DNA of 64,000 nt from Natrinema sp. CBA1119 (GCF_002572525.1 NZ_PDBS01000001.1:4023413-4087412); one strand, 5' to 3'; positions 1-8,001 are shown, counted from the first letter of the stretch. Notes: generated from the letters alone by a model not told the origin. Translations and numbers: made by a program.

Positions 1-1245
1 CGCAGCTAGCAGCGTCGCACCCAGATAGAGCGCGATGTGTCGACGCGCGGCGAGCACGCCTTCGGTAACGGGAAACATCGGGAAACCACCACGTGCGTAA
101 TCGTCGCGATAGGCGATCGCGAGGCTGTAGAAGTGTGCCGGCGTCCACAGGAAGATCACCGCGGCGAGGGCAATCGCGGGCGGTCCGACGGATCCCGTGA
201 CGGCCGCCCAGCCGATGATCGCGGGAAGCGCGCCCGCGCCGCCGCCGAGAACCGTGTTCCAGACGGTGTTGGGCTTCAGGACAACCGTGTAGAGGGCGGC
301 GTAGTAGCCGATGGCGGCGAGCGTCAGCGCCGCGGCCAGCACGTTGACCCACGCGACGAGAACGGCCATCGATGCGCTCGTGAGGACGATGCCAAACGCG
401 AGAGCGTTCCGCGCCGGGACGAGATCGTGAACCAGCGGCCGGTCGGCCGTCCGGTTCATCCGCCGATCGCGGTCGCGCTCGTACACGTGATTGAACGTCC
501 CGCTCGCGCCGATCGCGAGGACGCCACCGGCGAGCGTCGCGAGCGCGACCGACGGCTCGAGCGGCGTCCCGGTCAGCGTCGCCAGCCCCATCCCGGCCAG
601 TGCGACGAGACAGAGCAACCACATCAGCCGCGGTTTGGTGAGCGTCAGATACGCACCAGCCGTTCGACGGAAGCGTGCAATTCGCCCGCTCGGGATGTCG
701 GTCTCTGCCGCGATATTCGCGTCTTCACCGGCAGCGACGTCGCTCGCTTCTGCGACTGATCGCGCTGGCTCGACGGCGTCCGGCTGCGCCGATCGATCGC
801 TGGCACCGTCCTCGAGGGTCCGAACGAGCGCGACGATGAGGCAGGCGAAGATGACCATCGCGAGGACGAGGTGAAGGCCGGACGCCGCGGCGGGGCCGCC
901 GACGACGAGCGCGGCACCGAGAGCGACCTGGATCGGAAAGAGGACGATCGCACAGCCGACGAGCCAGGTCACGCGGCGCCCGATATCGACCTGCCGGGCG
1001 GCCAGCCCGGACGCGACGACGAGGAGGCCGGTCACGAGGGCCGCCACGCGGTGAGCCCAGAATAGGAGGAGGTCGCCTGAGAGCGAGCCGAGCGACGAAT
1101 CGGTCGCACAGCCCGGCCAGGTGGGACAGGACGCCGCGCCGTCGGTCGCCGAAACGGCAGTCCCGAGCGCGACGAGGATGTAGGCCGCGATCGTCGTCGC
1201 TGCGAGCAAGTCCGCAAATCGTCGTTGGTTGAGATCGTCAATCAT
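1..1245 (-). CDS. ctaB: Fused heme A synthase-like / heme O synthase (protoheme IX farnesyltransferase), 3'-partial
   Basis: The reading frame opens with ATG at 1245 (MIDDLNQRRF) and runs off the left edge after about 415 codons. Residues 1-150 form a four-helix module like one half of CtaA/COX15, with the CPTWPGC cysteine pair and histidines in membrane context (FWAHR, GLHLVL). A hydrophilic acidic linker (about 150-195) leads into a UbiA-family prenyltransferase with the first Asp-rich motif NHVYERDRDRRMNRT (about residue 255) and the second at AIAYRDDYARGG (about 378). UbiA enzymes of this subgroup farnesylate heme b to heme o for terminal oxidases; this fused order is common in haloarchaea. 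Whether the CtaA half is catalytic is unclear. The gene lies downstream of three DUF2249 genes on the same strand, separated from them by a hairpin. The start is the only ATG giving the full first helix. Confidence 0.9.
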   Translation of the reverse strand, partial: MIDDLNQRRFADLLAATTIAAYILVALGTAVSATDGAASCPTWPGCATDSSLGSLSGDLLLFWAHRVAALVTGLLVVASGLAARQVDIGRRVTWLVGCAIVLFPIQVALGAALVVGGPAAASGLHLVLAMVIFACLIVALVRTLEDGASDRSAQPDAVEPARSVAEASDVAAGEDANIAAETDIPSGRIARFRRTAGAYLTLTKPRLMWLLCLVALAGMGLATLTGTPLEPSVALATLAGGVLAIGASGTFNHVYERDRDRRMNRTADRPLVHDLVPARNALAFGIVLTSASMAVLVAWVNVLAAALTLAAIGYYAALYTVVLKPNTVWNTVLGGGAGALPAIIGWAAVTGSVGPPAIALAAVIFLWTPAHFYSLAIAYRDDYARGGFPMFPVTEGVLAARRHIALYLGATLLAA

Positions 1246-1276
1246 CTGGTATCGGTAGCATCGTCTCGTCGGTGGT

Positions 1277-1294
1277 CGTGGGGGTAGCCCCACG
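1277..1294 (-). terminator. Hairpin between DUF2249 cluster and ctaB
   Basis: CGTGGGG (1277-1283) and CCCCACG (1288-1294) form a perfect 7-bp G+C-rich stem with a four-base loop. It lies 15 bases after the stop of the last DUF2249 gene and 32 bases before the ctaB start. It may end the DUF2249 transcript or sit in the ctaB promoter; there is no T-run, so the terminator role is inference. Confidence 0.4.
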
Positions 1295-1308
1295 AAGTCG
1301 GTTTCCGG

Positions 1309-1602
1309 TTACGCGTCGTCTCTCGTCTCGAGCGCCCCGTTCGTCCGCCAGATGACGGTCACGACGTCGTCATCGCGTTCGACTGGTTCGTAGGTGTAGC
1401 CGCGGTCGTCCAGTTTCGGAAACAGAAACTGGGGGACGCGGTCGTTTCGCTGGACCAGAACGGTCTCCGCGGGGAGCTCGGCGAGCGTCTCGAGGGTCCG
1501 TTTCAGTGGCTCCGGGGGACCGAGCGAGCGTACGTCGATCGTTTCCCGCGGTCGGTCGGACGGTGCGTCCGTGCCGTCGACGATGGCTGCTATCGTGGAC
1601 AT
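1309..1602 (-). CDS. DUF2249 domain protein (copy 1)
   Basis: This is a 97-residue cytosolic protein covering a single DUF2249 domain: the strand start IDVRSLGPPEP, a helix TLETLAELPAET, the central strand VLVQRNDRVPQFLFPKL and the C-terminal DDRGYTYEPVERDDDVVTVIWRT. DUF2249 domains resemble TusA/SirA-like folds but have no settled biochemical role; in haloarchaea they often lie near denitrification or respiratory genes. It follows copy 2 by 39 bases on the same strand, so the two are probably co-transcribed; no palindrome like those before copies 2 and 3 is seen upstream of it. Confidence 0.85.
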   Translation of the reverse strand: MSTIAAIVDGTDAPSDRPRETIDVRSLGPPEPLKRTLETLAELPAETVLVQRNDRVPQFLFPKLDDRGYTYEPVERDDDVVTVIWRTNGALETRDDA

Positions 1603-1641
1603 GGCGATGTGGGTAGCGATATCTCGACCGATTGCGATCGG

Positions 1642-1875
1642 TCAGGCCTCCAGCTTCGGGAATCGGGCGACGAACTCGTCGGGGGCATGTTGCTCGACCT
1701 CGTAGCCGTCAGCGTCGAAGCTCTCGACTTCGGCCTGAAACTCGTAGAACAGCGGCTTGGGCTCGTGATCGTTGACGATCGTGAGCGTCTCGCCCGGCTC
1801 GAGGGCCTCGAACTCGTCGTGGATGGTCGGGTGGCGGTTCACCGGTTGAATGTCTCTGACATCGAGTCGCGTCAT
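1642..1875 (-). CDS. DUF2249 domain protein (copy 2)
   Basis: The start MTRLDVRDIQPV at 1875 matches the domain boundary; longer forms from 1887 (MHQY) or 1965 would run through the promoter palindrome, so 1875 is preferred. The 77-residue product holds the DUF2249 core: LDVRDIQ, a helix IHDEFEALEPGET, LTIVNDHEPKPLFYEF, and DADGYEVEQHAPDEFVARF. Function is unknown. Its promoter carries a triple half-site (1910-1927) with the same layout and spacing as that of copy 3, which indicates joint regulation. Confidence 0.85.
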   Translation of the reverse strand: MTRLDVRDIQPVNRHPTIHDEFEALEPGETLTIVNDHEPKPLFYEFQAEVESFDADGYEVEQHAPDEFVARFPKLEA

Positions 1876-1909
1876 GTACTGGTGCATCGGAACGGCTGCC
1901 GGATGGTAA

Positions 1910-1927
1910 TTCGTGCGAACACGTTCG
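1910..1927 (-). promoter_or_regulatory. Operator candidate A (before DUF2249 copy 2)
   Basis: The plus strand reads TTCG-TG-CGAAC-AC-GTTCG. The 12-base palindrome CGAACACGTTCG (1916-1927) lies at -41 to -52 from the start at 1875, just upstream of where a leaderless archaeal promoter would have its TATA box. The reverse complement of the same 12-mer is at 2260-2271. Confidence 0.6.
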
Positions 1928-1992
1928 GGATGCCGGAGCGCTCGTGAATCATCACTAGGTCTCACACGGTCGACGACACGGTTCGGGCGGTG

Positions 1993-2220
1993 TTACGCGT
2001 GTTCGATACGCACGTGCCAGACGCCGTCCTCGCGTCGCTCGCTCTCGTGAGCGAATCCGCGATCGTCGAGTTCCTCGTAGAGCGGGACCGGTTCGAACGG
2101 CACGATCAGTCGTAACTGACCGCCGCGTTCGAGCGACTCGAGTGCGGTAACGATGTCGTCGAACGGCGGTCCGTCGATCTCACGGACGTCGAGCGTCCGT
2201 TCTGTTGATTCGATCGTCAT
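1993..2220 (-). CDS. DUF2249 domain protein (copy 3)
   Basis: ATG at 2220 (MTIESTERTLDVREIDG) gives a 75-residue DUF2249 domain: LDVREIDGPPFDDI, a helix VTALESLERGG, QLRLIVPFEPVPLYEEL, and a C-terminal DDRGFAHESE strand pair ending WHVRIEHA. A longer frame to 2406 would overlap the divergent regulator gene and is rejected. It is divergent from the HTH-10 gene at 2356 with a 135-base shared promoter region that holds several CGAAC/GTTCG half-sites. The three DUF2249 copies are only moderately alike in sequence, so they are old duplicates. Confidence 0.85.
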   Translation of the reverse strand: MTIESTERTLDVREIDGPPFDDIVTALESLERGGQLRLIVPFEPVPLYEELDDRGFAHESERREDGVWHVRIEHA

Positions 2221-2253
2221 CGGTCCGTCGTTCGGTCCGCGGCGGGTTGGCCG

Positions 2254-2271
2254 TTCGTCCGAACGTGTTCG
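2254..2271 (-). promoter_or_regulatory. Operator candidate B (before DUF2249 copy 3)
   Basis: The plus strand reads TTCG-TC-CGAAC-GT-GTTCG, the same triple half-site layout as at 1910-1927. The core CGAACGTGTTCG (2260-2271) is at -40 to -51 from the start at 2220 and is the exact reverse complement of the core of site A. Confidence 0.6.
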
Positions 2272-2305
2272 CGGCAGCCGATCTTCCCGGTGCGCGGGAA
2301 TCAGC

Positions 2306-2317
2306 CGAACATATTCG
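2306..2317 (+). promoter_or_regulatory. Operator candidate C (before HTH-10 gene)
   Basis: CGAAC-AT-ATTCG, one mismatch from the site A/B palindrome, lies at -39 to -50 from the start at 2356 and directly upstream of the TATA box TATATA (2328-2333). A further variant, CGAAC-A-GAAC-AC-GTTCG at 2338-2354, reaches to within two bases of the ATG and would overlap the transcription start. Confidence 0.55.
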
Positions 2318-2355
2318 TCACTGCCAGTATATAGCTCCGAACAGAACACGTTCGT

Positions 2356-3033
2356 ATGGCCCACGCAACCCTCACGCTCACGATGCCCGAGTCGATCTGG
2401 ATCCAACAGGTTTCGACGGACTTTCCCGAGTCGAACTTTCGCGTCCTCGCGGCCGTTCCCGGCTCAGACACCGGCTTCGCCCTCGTTAGAATCGCCGGTT
2501 CGGCGGTTCCGGACGTGGTCGAAGCCATGGAGGACCACCCGCAGATCACCGAACTTTCCCTCGCCCAGTGGAGCGATGACGAGGCGACGGTCCACTTCGA
2601 GACCACCGCACCGCTCCTGTTGTTCTCCTCTCGAGAATCGGGGATGCCGATCGAACTGCCGGTCGAAATCCAGGACGGCGAGGCGACGATCGACGTCACC
2701 GGCTCCCGGGAGCGATTGGCCGAACTCGCCGAACAACTCGAGAACTTCGGCCTCCAGTACCGGATCGAGCACGTCCGCGAGCGGCTCCACGAGAGCCAGC
2801 TCCTCTCGGACCGCCAGCTCGAGGTGATCGTCGCCGCCGTCGAAGCGGGCTACTACGACACCCCACGGCGCAGTTCACTGACGGAGCTAGCTGATCGTCT
2901 CACGATTGCCAAATCCACGTGTAGCGAGACGCTCCATCGGGCGGAAGAAGCGATTGTCAAGCGGTTCGTCGAAGATGTCCCCAGCGTCTCCGACGGAGAA
3001 GAACCGCTCGAAGAAACGGCCGCAAGTACGTAA
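2356..3033 (+). CDS. HTH-10 (Bat-type) transcriptional regulator
   Basis: This 225-residue protein has the usual haloarchaeal Bat/HTH-10 layout: an N-terminal ligand/sensor region (1-150, alternating strands and helices) and a C-terminal HTH-10 domain starting LSDRQLEVIVAAVEAGYYD, then SLTELADRLTIAKSTCSETLHRAEE, where the recognition helix follows. Such proteins bind palindromes beside archaeal TATA boxes. The N-terminal domain has no cysteine cluster, unlike the redox/oxygen-responsive members. It is divergent from the DUF2249 cluster, and its own promoter and those of DUF2249 copies 2 and 3 share one palindrome, so it is the natural candidate regulator (inference). The next operon downstream is the Fe-S/NrfD operon. 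Confidence 0.85.
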   Translation: MAHATLTLTMPESIWIQQVSTDFPESNFRVLAAVPGSDTGFALVRIAGSAVPDVVEAMEDHPQITELSLAQWSDDEATVHFETTAPLLLFSSRESGMPIELPVEIQDGEATIDVTGSRERLAELAEQLENFGLQYRIEHVRERLHESQLLSDRQLEVIVAAVEAGYYDTPRRSSLTELADRLTIAKSTCSETLHRAEEAIVKRFVEDVPSVSDGEEPLEETAAST

Positions 3034-3409
3034 TTCGATCCGCTGACGTCGCGCTCCGGTTTGGGACACCTCTCTGCCGTCCGCGTCGGTAGAGTGGTGA
3101 TCCGACGAAAATCGACGGCCGAATTTTGCAGTACCGGGGAATCGGTTCGAGTGTGAGACTCGCGTCGCGCTGGGTTCCCGCCCTCGAACTCCGGGAGGAA
3201 ACAATGAAATCCACCCACCTGACGCTTCGGGGCTTCCGCCACTGAAGCCCATCTGTCGAGTTGGGTCGATATCCGATTCCGACGGCGATTGACTTATATG
3301 GGCGAACATGATCGGTTCGATTCTCATGGTGTGGAAATCGGCTCACTCCTTCATGCGAGTACGGTTATGAGACGAGGAATGAGGATCCACAAATGAACGA
3401 TTTGAAGTG
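3034..3409. other. Gene-free stretch upstream of the Fe-S/NrfD operon
   Basis: Frames crossing this stretch are antisense to the regulator gene or lack haloarchaeal codon bias. An AT-rich patch (CTTATATG near 3293) could be a second TATA element, but no convincing gene follows it. The promoter proper is described separately at 3410-3450. Confidence 0.5.
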
Positions 3410-3450
3410 CATGCCGTCGAGTACTCTCGGCATGACACCAGTGTCATATA
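3410..3450 (+). promoter_or_regulatory. Promoter of Fe-S/NrfD operon with two abutting inverted repeats
   Basis: CATGCCG (3410-3416) and CGGCATG (3428-3434) form a 7-bp inverted repeat with an 11-base spacer that itself contains CGAG-TACT-CTCG at -40 to -51. Its last bases overlap a second perfect inverted repeat, ATGACAC-CA-GTGTCAT (3432-3447), whose right arm overlaps the TATA box CATATA (3445-3450). With the start at 3469 this fits a leaderless promoter. A protein on the second repeat would block TBP; one on the first would sit in the activator position (inference). Confidence 0.6.
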
Positions 3451-3468
3451 CAGAGGTGTTCTGATCTA

Positions 3469-5115
3469 ATGAGCACGGACGATGAATCATTCCACCCCCT
3501 CGGAGACGAGTGGGAAGGCGAACTCGAGACGATGCTCGACGATACCGAGTACGACAGCCAACTCGGTATGGACATGGCCCGCGACGCGATGCGGGTCACC
3601 AAGGGCGAACTCTCCGAAGCCGACTTCCACGAGAAGTATCACGAGGATGTGATGGAGGAGTTCGGCGAGGACGAGCGACCGACCAAGGAGGCCTACGAGG
3701 CGGCCCAAGAGGAGGCCAAGGGGACGTTCTCCCGAATGGTCGATAAGTTCGACGGCGACGGCGAGGAAACCCGTCGCGAGACCATGAAGAAGATGGGCGT
3801 CGGCGCGACGGCCGTCGGCCTCGGTGCGTTCGGTACCGTCAGCGACGGTCCCGAGCACAGCGTGGCCGAAGGCCCGCGCCAAGAGACCACCGAGGAGAGC
3901 GACACCCAGTGGGGGATGACGATCGACCTCGAGCGGTGTGACGGCTGTCTCTCCTGTATGACCGCCTGTTCCGAGGAGAACGATCTCGACCAGGGCGTCA
4001 ACTGGATGTACGTCATGGCCTGGGAGGACGACAACCACCACGGCCAAGAGGGCTCCGAGTACGACGTCTACACCGACTTCAACATGGGGAGCGACTTCAA
4101 CATGCTCGTGCGGCCGTGCCAGCACTGCACGGACGCTCCCTGCGAGAAGGTCTGCCCGACAACGGCGCGTCACACGCGCGACAAGGACGGTCTCGTGTTG
4201 ACCGACTACGACGTTTGTATCGGCTGCCGGTACTGTCAGGTCGCCTGCCCCTACGGCGTCAACTACTTCCAGTGGGACGAACCCGATACGGCCTACGAGG
4301 ACATCGACGGCCTCGAGGATCCCGACAACCCCGACCAGATCACGCACGCCGAGTACGATCACGGCGAGCGCTGGGTCGACAGTCGCGCGCCTCGCGGGAC
4401 GATGAGCAAGTGTACGATGTGTCCGTCCATGCAGGACGGCAAACAGGGAGAAGAGCAGGTCGGGACGACCGCCTGCGAGTCGGCCTGTCCGCCGGGCGCG
4501 ATCCAGTTCGGCAACGTCAAAGACGAGAAGAGCGATCCATCCCAGCACCGCGAGCACCCAGTCAAGAGTCGCGCGGTCATTCACCTGACGAACGGCACCG
4601 AAAGCAGTAAATCCGCTCCGTCGGCAGACCAGATCGACAGCGCCCTCAGCGAGGGCGACGACCTCGAGACTGCGATCGATAATATCGAGGGGCTCACCAT
4701 GGACATTCTCGCGGTCATGAAGTCGATCGAGATGGTCAGCGAAGGCACCGAGCCCAGCGACGACGAGAACAACTCCATCCTCTCGGCCGAACAGGATATC
4801 CTCTCCGCAGTCGAGGCCTTCCAGCAGTACGTCGACCTCGACACCGAAGAGGCGTATACCGAACTGGGACTCGGCGACGGCAGCGAACAGCAGGCTCGGT
4901 TCCGACTCGAGCAATACACGGGCGACCCGAGTTCGTTCCAACTGCTCGAGGACATCGGAACGAACCCGAACATCACCTACCTCGGCCAACAGCCCGGACC
5001 GGAGGCCCACCAGGTCGACGGTCCGACCGCCTACGAGGACGTCGACCTGCTCGACGAGCGCCAGGAGGACCTCGACGAAGGCACGGTCGGGCGGATTGAC
5101 GGGGTGTCCTTATGA
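3469..5115 (+). CDS. Four-cluster 4Fe-4S ferredoxin subunit (DmsB/PsrB/NrfC-type) with N-terminal extension
   Basis: This 548-residue electron-transfer subunit has an acidic, helical first 100 residues, then a Tat-like string TRRETMKKMG plus a hydrophobic stretch (about 100-122), then the iron-sulfur part. Cysteine sets for four cubane clusters are visible: CDGCLSCMTAC (about 157), CQHCTDAPCEKVC (about 217), CIGCRYCQVAC (about 250) and CTMC with a distant CESAC (about 316-340). A C-terminal helical region (about 378-548) is beyond the usual size of DmsB/NrfC proteins. The stop overlaps the next start (ATGA), so it is translationally coupled to the NrfD-like membrane subunit; together they should pass electrons between quinones and a partner enzyme. 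No molybdopterin catalytic gene is present beside it, so substrate and direction are unknown. Confidence 0.85.
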   Translation: MSTDDESFHPLGDEWEGELETMLDDTEYDSQLGMDMARDAMRVTKGELSEADFHEKYHEDVMEEFGEDERPTKEAYEAAQEEAKGTFSRMVDKFDGDGEETRRETMKKMGVGATAVGLGAFGTVSDGPEHSVAEGPRQETTEESDTQWGMTIDLERCDGCLSCMTACSEENDLDQGVNWMYVMAWEDDNHHGQEGSEYDVYTDFNMGSDFNMLVRPCQHCTDAPCEKVCPTTARHTRDKDGLVLTDYDVCIGCRYCQVACPYGVNYFQWDEPDTAYEDIDGLEDPDNPDQITHAEYDHGERWVDSRAPRGTMSKCTMCPSMQDGKQGEEQVGTTACESACPPGAIQFGNVKDEKSDPSQHREHPVKSRAVIHLTNGTESSKSAPSADQIDSALSEGDDLETAIDNIEGLTMDILAVMKSIEMVSEGTEPSDDENNSILSAEQDILSAVEAFQQYVDLDTEEAYTELGLGDGSEQQARFRLEQYTGDPSSFQLLEDIGTNPNITYLGQQPGPEAHQVDGPTAYEDVDLLDERQEDLDEGTVGRIDGVSL

Positions 5116-6464
5116 GTACGAAGGAGCCAACGGAAGCGGACATCCTTCGTCCGATCAACACGCTCACGAAGAAGTACTTCATCCTGTACGGTGCCGCGAC
5201 ACTGGGTCTCGTCGCCTTCCTCATCGCCTGGGCCTACCAGCTTCAGCAGGGCCTTATCGTCACCGGCCTCGGCGACTGGGGGAGCGGTGGCGGCTCGACC
5301 TGGGGACTGTACATCGGCGCGTTCATCTGGTGGGTCGGTGTCGCTCACGGCGGCATCATCCTCTCGGCCGCCGTCCGCCTGCTCAATATGGACCGGTACA
5401 TGCCGGTCGCTCGACTCGCGGAGATGACGACGATCGGCGGTCTCTCGGCCGCCGGCTTCTACATCCTGGTCCACATGGGACGTCCGGACCGGATGGTGAC
5501 GAGCGTCATTGGTCACTACCACATCACGGTCAACAATTCGCCGCTCGTGTGGGACGTGACCGTCATCACGGCCTACTTCGTGCTGTCTGCGACCTACCTC
5601 GGACTGACGTTGCGCTATGACGTTAACCGCCTGCGTGACGATCTGCCGGACAAGTTCGAACCGGTCTACAAGATACTGACTATCGGCTACAGCGAGAAAG
5701 AAGACAAGGTCATCGATCGGATGGTCTGGTGGCTCGCCGCCGCAGTCATCATCATGGCCCCCCTCTTGCTCCACGGCGGCGTGATTCCGTGGCTGTTCGC
5801 ACTCCTTCCGGCGATGCCCGGCTGGACCGGTGCGATTCAGGGGCCGATGTTCCTCAGTATCGCGCTGATGTCGGCGATCAGCGGCATCATGATCATCTCC
5901 TACGCGTTCCGCCGAGCCTACGACTGGGATCATATCATCACCGACGACATCTTCCGCGGACTGCTCCTGTGGCTCGGATTCTTCACCCTGCTGTTCCTGT
6001 GGTTCCAGCTGCAGACGATCATCAACGGCGTCTTCCTCGGACCGACCAACAAGGCGGTCGCGATCGAAGCGAAGATCGGCCATCCGGTCTACCAGGTTGC
6101 GATGACGATGATCTTCGGCACGCTCGTGTATATCTTCCTGCAGGGGATCCGTCCGGCCCTGTTCAGTAAGAAGCGAGCCCTCATCGCCAGCTGTATCATC
6201 CTCGCCGGGACCCTGACCGAGAAGATCCTGTTCGTCGTCGAGGGATTCCTGCACCCGACGTTCGACATCTACGCCAACACGCCCGGGACCTACTTCCCGA
6301 GCCTCATCGAGTGGCTCTCGCTCGTCGGAACGACTGCGCTGGTTGCACTTTTATTCCTCAACCTCTCGAAGCTCGTTCCAGTGGTCGAACTCCACGCGGT
6401 CGAACACCTGCGCGGCGACCACGCACACGATGACGAAGCGACCGAACCCGAGGTGGAAGCATGA
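5112..6464 (+). CDS. nrfD: NrfD/PsrC-family membrane quinone-interacting subunit
   Basis: A 450-residue integral membrane protein with about ten hydrophobic helices, including the NrfD-type opening segment WWVGVAHGGIILSAAVRLL, a short cytoplasmic region near residues 180-205, and a long C-terminal His/Asp/Glu-rich tail (HLRGDHAHDDE). NrfD/PsrC proteins anchor iron-sulfur subunits and exchange electrons with menaquinone. The start overlaps the stop of the ferredoxin gene by four bases and its stop overlaps the next gene by four bases, so the three form one tightly coupled operon. Confidence 0.9.
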   Translation: MSTKEPTEADILRPINTLTKKYFILYGAATLGLVAFLIAWAYQLQQGLIVTGLGDWGSGGGSTWGLYIGAFIWWVGVAHGGIILSAAVRLLNMDRYMPVARLAEMTTIGGLSAAGFYILVHMGRPDRMVTSVIGHYHITVNNSPLVWDVTVITAYFVLSATYLGLTLRYDVNRLRDDLPDKFEPVYKILTIGYSEKEDKVIDRMVWWLAAAVIIMAPLLLHGGVIPWLFALLPAMPGWTGAIQGPMFLSIALMSAISGIMIISYAFRRAYDWDHIITDDIFRGLLLWLGFFTLLFLWFQLQTIINGVFLGPTNKAVAIEAKIGHPVYQVAMTMIFGTLVYIFLQGIRPALFSKKRALIASCIILAGTLTEKILFVVEGFLHPTFDIYANTPGTYFPSLIEWLSLVGTTALVALLFLNLSKLVPVVELHAVEHLRGDHAHDDEATEPEVEA

Positions 6465-6772
6465 ACGCAGCACTGACAGCGATCCCATCGGAACTCCTGT
6501 ACCACGGCTACGACGGCACCGCCGGCTTCACCGGCTTCGCCAACGAGGGAACCTGGATCATCTTCGCGGTCATCCTGGTTCCGGTCTACATCATGCTCGC
6601 GGCGTGGTTCCTCGGTGAACCCCGCGACACGAAGACCGGACTGCTCGGCGTGAGCTACCTCGTCGGACTGACGACATCGATGTGGGTCGGGATGTTCGTC
6701 CTGACCGTCCTGATCGGTATCGTCTTCTACGGCGGCCCGCCGGAGCCGATCAGCGGCGTCGGCCCGCCGTAA
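6461..6772 (+). CDS. Small membrane subunit of the Fe-S/NrfD complex
   Basis: A 103-residue protein with two clear membrane helices (about 29-48, TWIIFAVILVPVYIMLAAWF, and 63-90). It begins within the nrfD stop codon (ATGA overlap), so it is almost certainly a third subunit of the same membrane complex. I do not recognise a named family. The C-terminus is proline/glycine-rich (GGPPEPISGVGPP). Confidence 0.75.
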   Translation: MNAALTAIPSELLYHGYDGTAGFTGFANEGTWIIFAVILVPVYIMLAAWFLGEPRDTKTGLLGVSYLVGLTTSMWVGMFVLTVLIGIVFYGGPPEPISGVGPP

Positions 6773-6909
6773 CCGTCGCCGTCTCACAACGAACACCGAT
6801 TTATTTTTCGCGACCGTCAACCCGTAAGCGGTGCCGTTCAGCAGTGATTCGGTCCCGAACCATCACACGTATCCCGTTCCACATCCTTCCAACGACTAAC
6901 ACAGCCACT

Positions 6910-8001
6910 ATGAGCATTACAGAACACGAACTCGAGATCAAACTCGAGGAGGTCGAAGATCCGGACATCGGCGAAGACATCGTCTCGCTCGGACTGGTCA
7001 ACGACGTCGTTATCGACGACGAGACGGCCCGCATTTCGCTCGCGTTCAACGCGCCGTACGCTCCCTCCGAGATGGCGATCGGGAATCAGATCCGCGATGT
7101 CATCGAGGACGCCGGTCTCGAGCCCGACCTGCGGGCCCACGTCGGCGAGGAACACGGCTTCGACGACGAGGTCCTCCCGAACGTGCGCAACGTCATCGCC
7201 GTTTCCTCCGGCAAAGGCGGCGTTGGCAAGACGACGGTCGCGGCCAACCTGGCGGCCGGACTCGAGAAACGCGGTGCGATGGTCGGCCTGCTCGACGCCG
7301 ACATTCACGGGCCGAACGTTCCGCAGATCCTCCCGCCTGAGAGCGACCCCGGCGTCACGCCCAACGAGGAAATCGTGCCACCACGCTCGGACGGTGTCCG
7401 CGTCATCAGTATGGGCATGATGATGGAAGACGACGACGACCCCGCAATCTTGCGCGGGCCAATGGTCAACAAGTTTATGATGAAATTCCTCGAGGGCGTC
7501 GAGTGGGGACGACTCGATTACCTCATCGTCGACCTCCCGCCGGGGACCGGCGACGCGACGCTGAACCTCTTGCAGTCGATGCCCGTGACGGGCTCGGTCG
7601 TCGTCACGACGCCCCAGGAGATGGCGTTAGACGACACCCGAAAGGGGATTCAGATGTTCAACAAACACGACACGCCGGTGTTCGGCGTCGTCGAGAACAT
7701 GAGCTCCTTCATCTGTCCGTCCTGTGGCGACCAGCACGGGCTGTTCGGGACCGGCGGTGCGGACACCATCGTCGACAAGTACGACGTTCCGCTGCTGGGC
7801 AAGATTCCGATCCACCCCGACTTCGGGGCCGACGGCAGCGAGGGGGCGCTCGTCAAGGACGACGACAGCGAGGTCCAACAGCACCTCGAGGACCTCGTCG
7901 GCGAGGTCGCCGACCGAATCGGCGAGGCCAACCGCCGTACGGTCTCGGAAAACATCACGCAGGAACCGGCGAACAAGCTACCGACCGAGACGAAAGACTG
8001 A
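6910..8001 (+). CDS. apbC: ApbC/Mrp-family P-loop ATPase, Fe-S cluster carrier
   Basis: This 363-residue cytosolic protein has an N-terminal MIP18-type (DUF59) domain (1-85) and a Mrp/NBP35 P-loop domain: deviant Walker A GKGGVGKTT (about 101), DADIHGPN, and VDLPPGTGDATL. The CPSC pair (about 270-273) is the Fe-S binding motif at the dimer interface. Mrp proteins carry 4Fe-4S clusters to apo-targets, which fits its position 138 bases after a four-cluster ferredoxin operon. The start is the ATG after CAGCCACT; longer upstream reading is not protein-like. The gap before it contains a TATA-like TTTATTTTT near 6800, so it has its own promoter. Confidence 0.92.
   Translation: MSITEHELEIKLEEVEDPDIGEDIVSLGLVNDVVIDDETARISLAFNAPYAPSEMAIGNQIRDVIEDAGLEPDLRAHVGEEHGFDDEVLPNVRNVIAVSSGKGGVGKTTVAANLAAGLEKRGAMVGLLDADIHGPNVPQILPPESDPGVTPNEEIVPPRSDGVRVISMGMMMEDDDDPAILRGPMVNKFMMKFLEGVEWGRLDYLIVDLPPGTGDATLNLLQSMPVTGSVVVTTPQEMALDDTRKGIQMFNKHDTPVFGVVENMSSFICPSCGDQHGLFGTGGADTIVDKYDVPLLGKIPIHPDFGADGSEGALVKDDDSEVQQHLEDLVGEVADRIGEANRRTVSENITQEPANKLPTETKD

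Noticed and set aside
3487..5010. Long open frame of 507 codons antisense to the ferredoxin gene
   Set aside because: It is the third-position mirror of a high-G+C gene; Leu/Val/Gly/Arg-rich with no motif, while the plus strand has four perfect Fe-S cysteine sets.
5031..6254. 407-codon frame antisense to the NrfD gene
   Set aside because: Polar Asp/Arg-rich shadow of a membrane protein gene that is coupled by ATGA overlaps on both sides.
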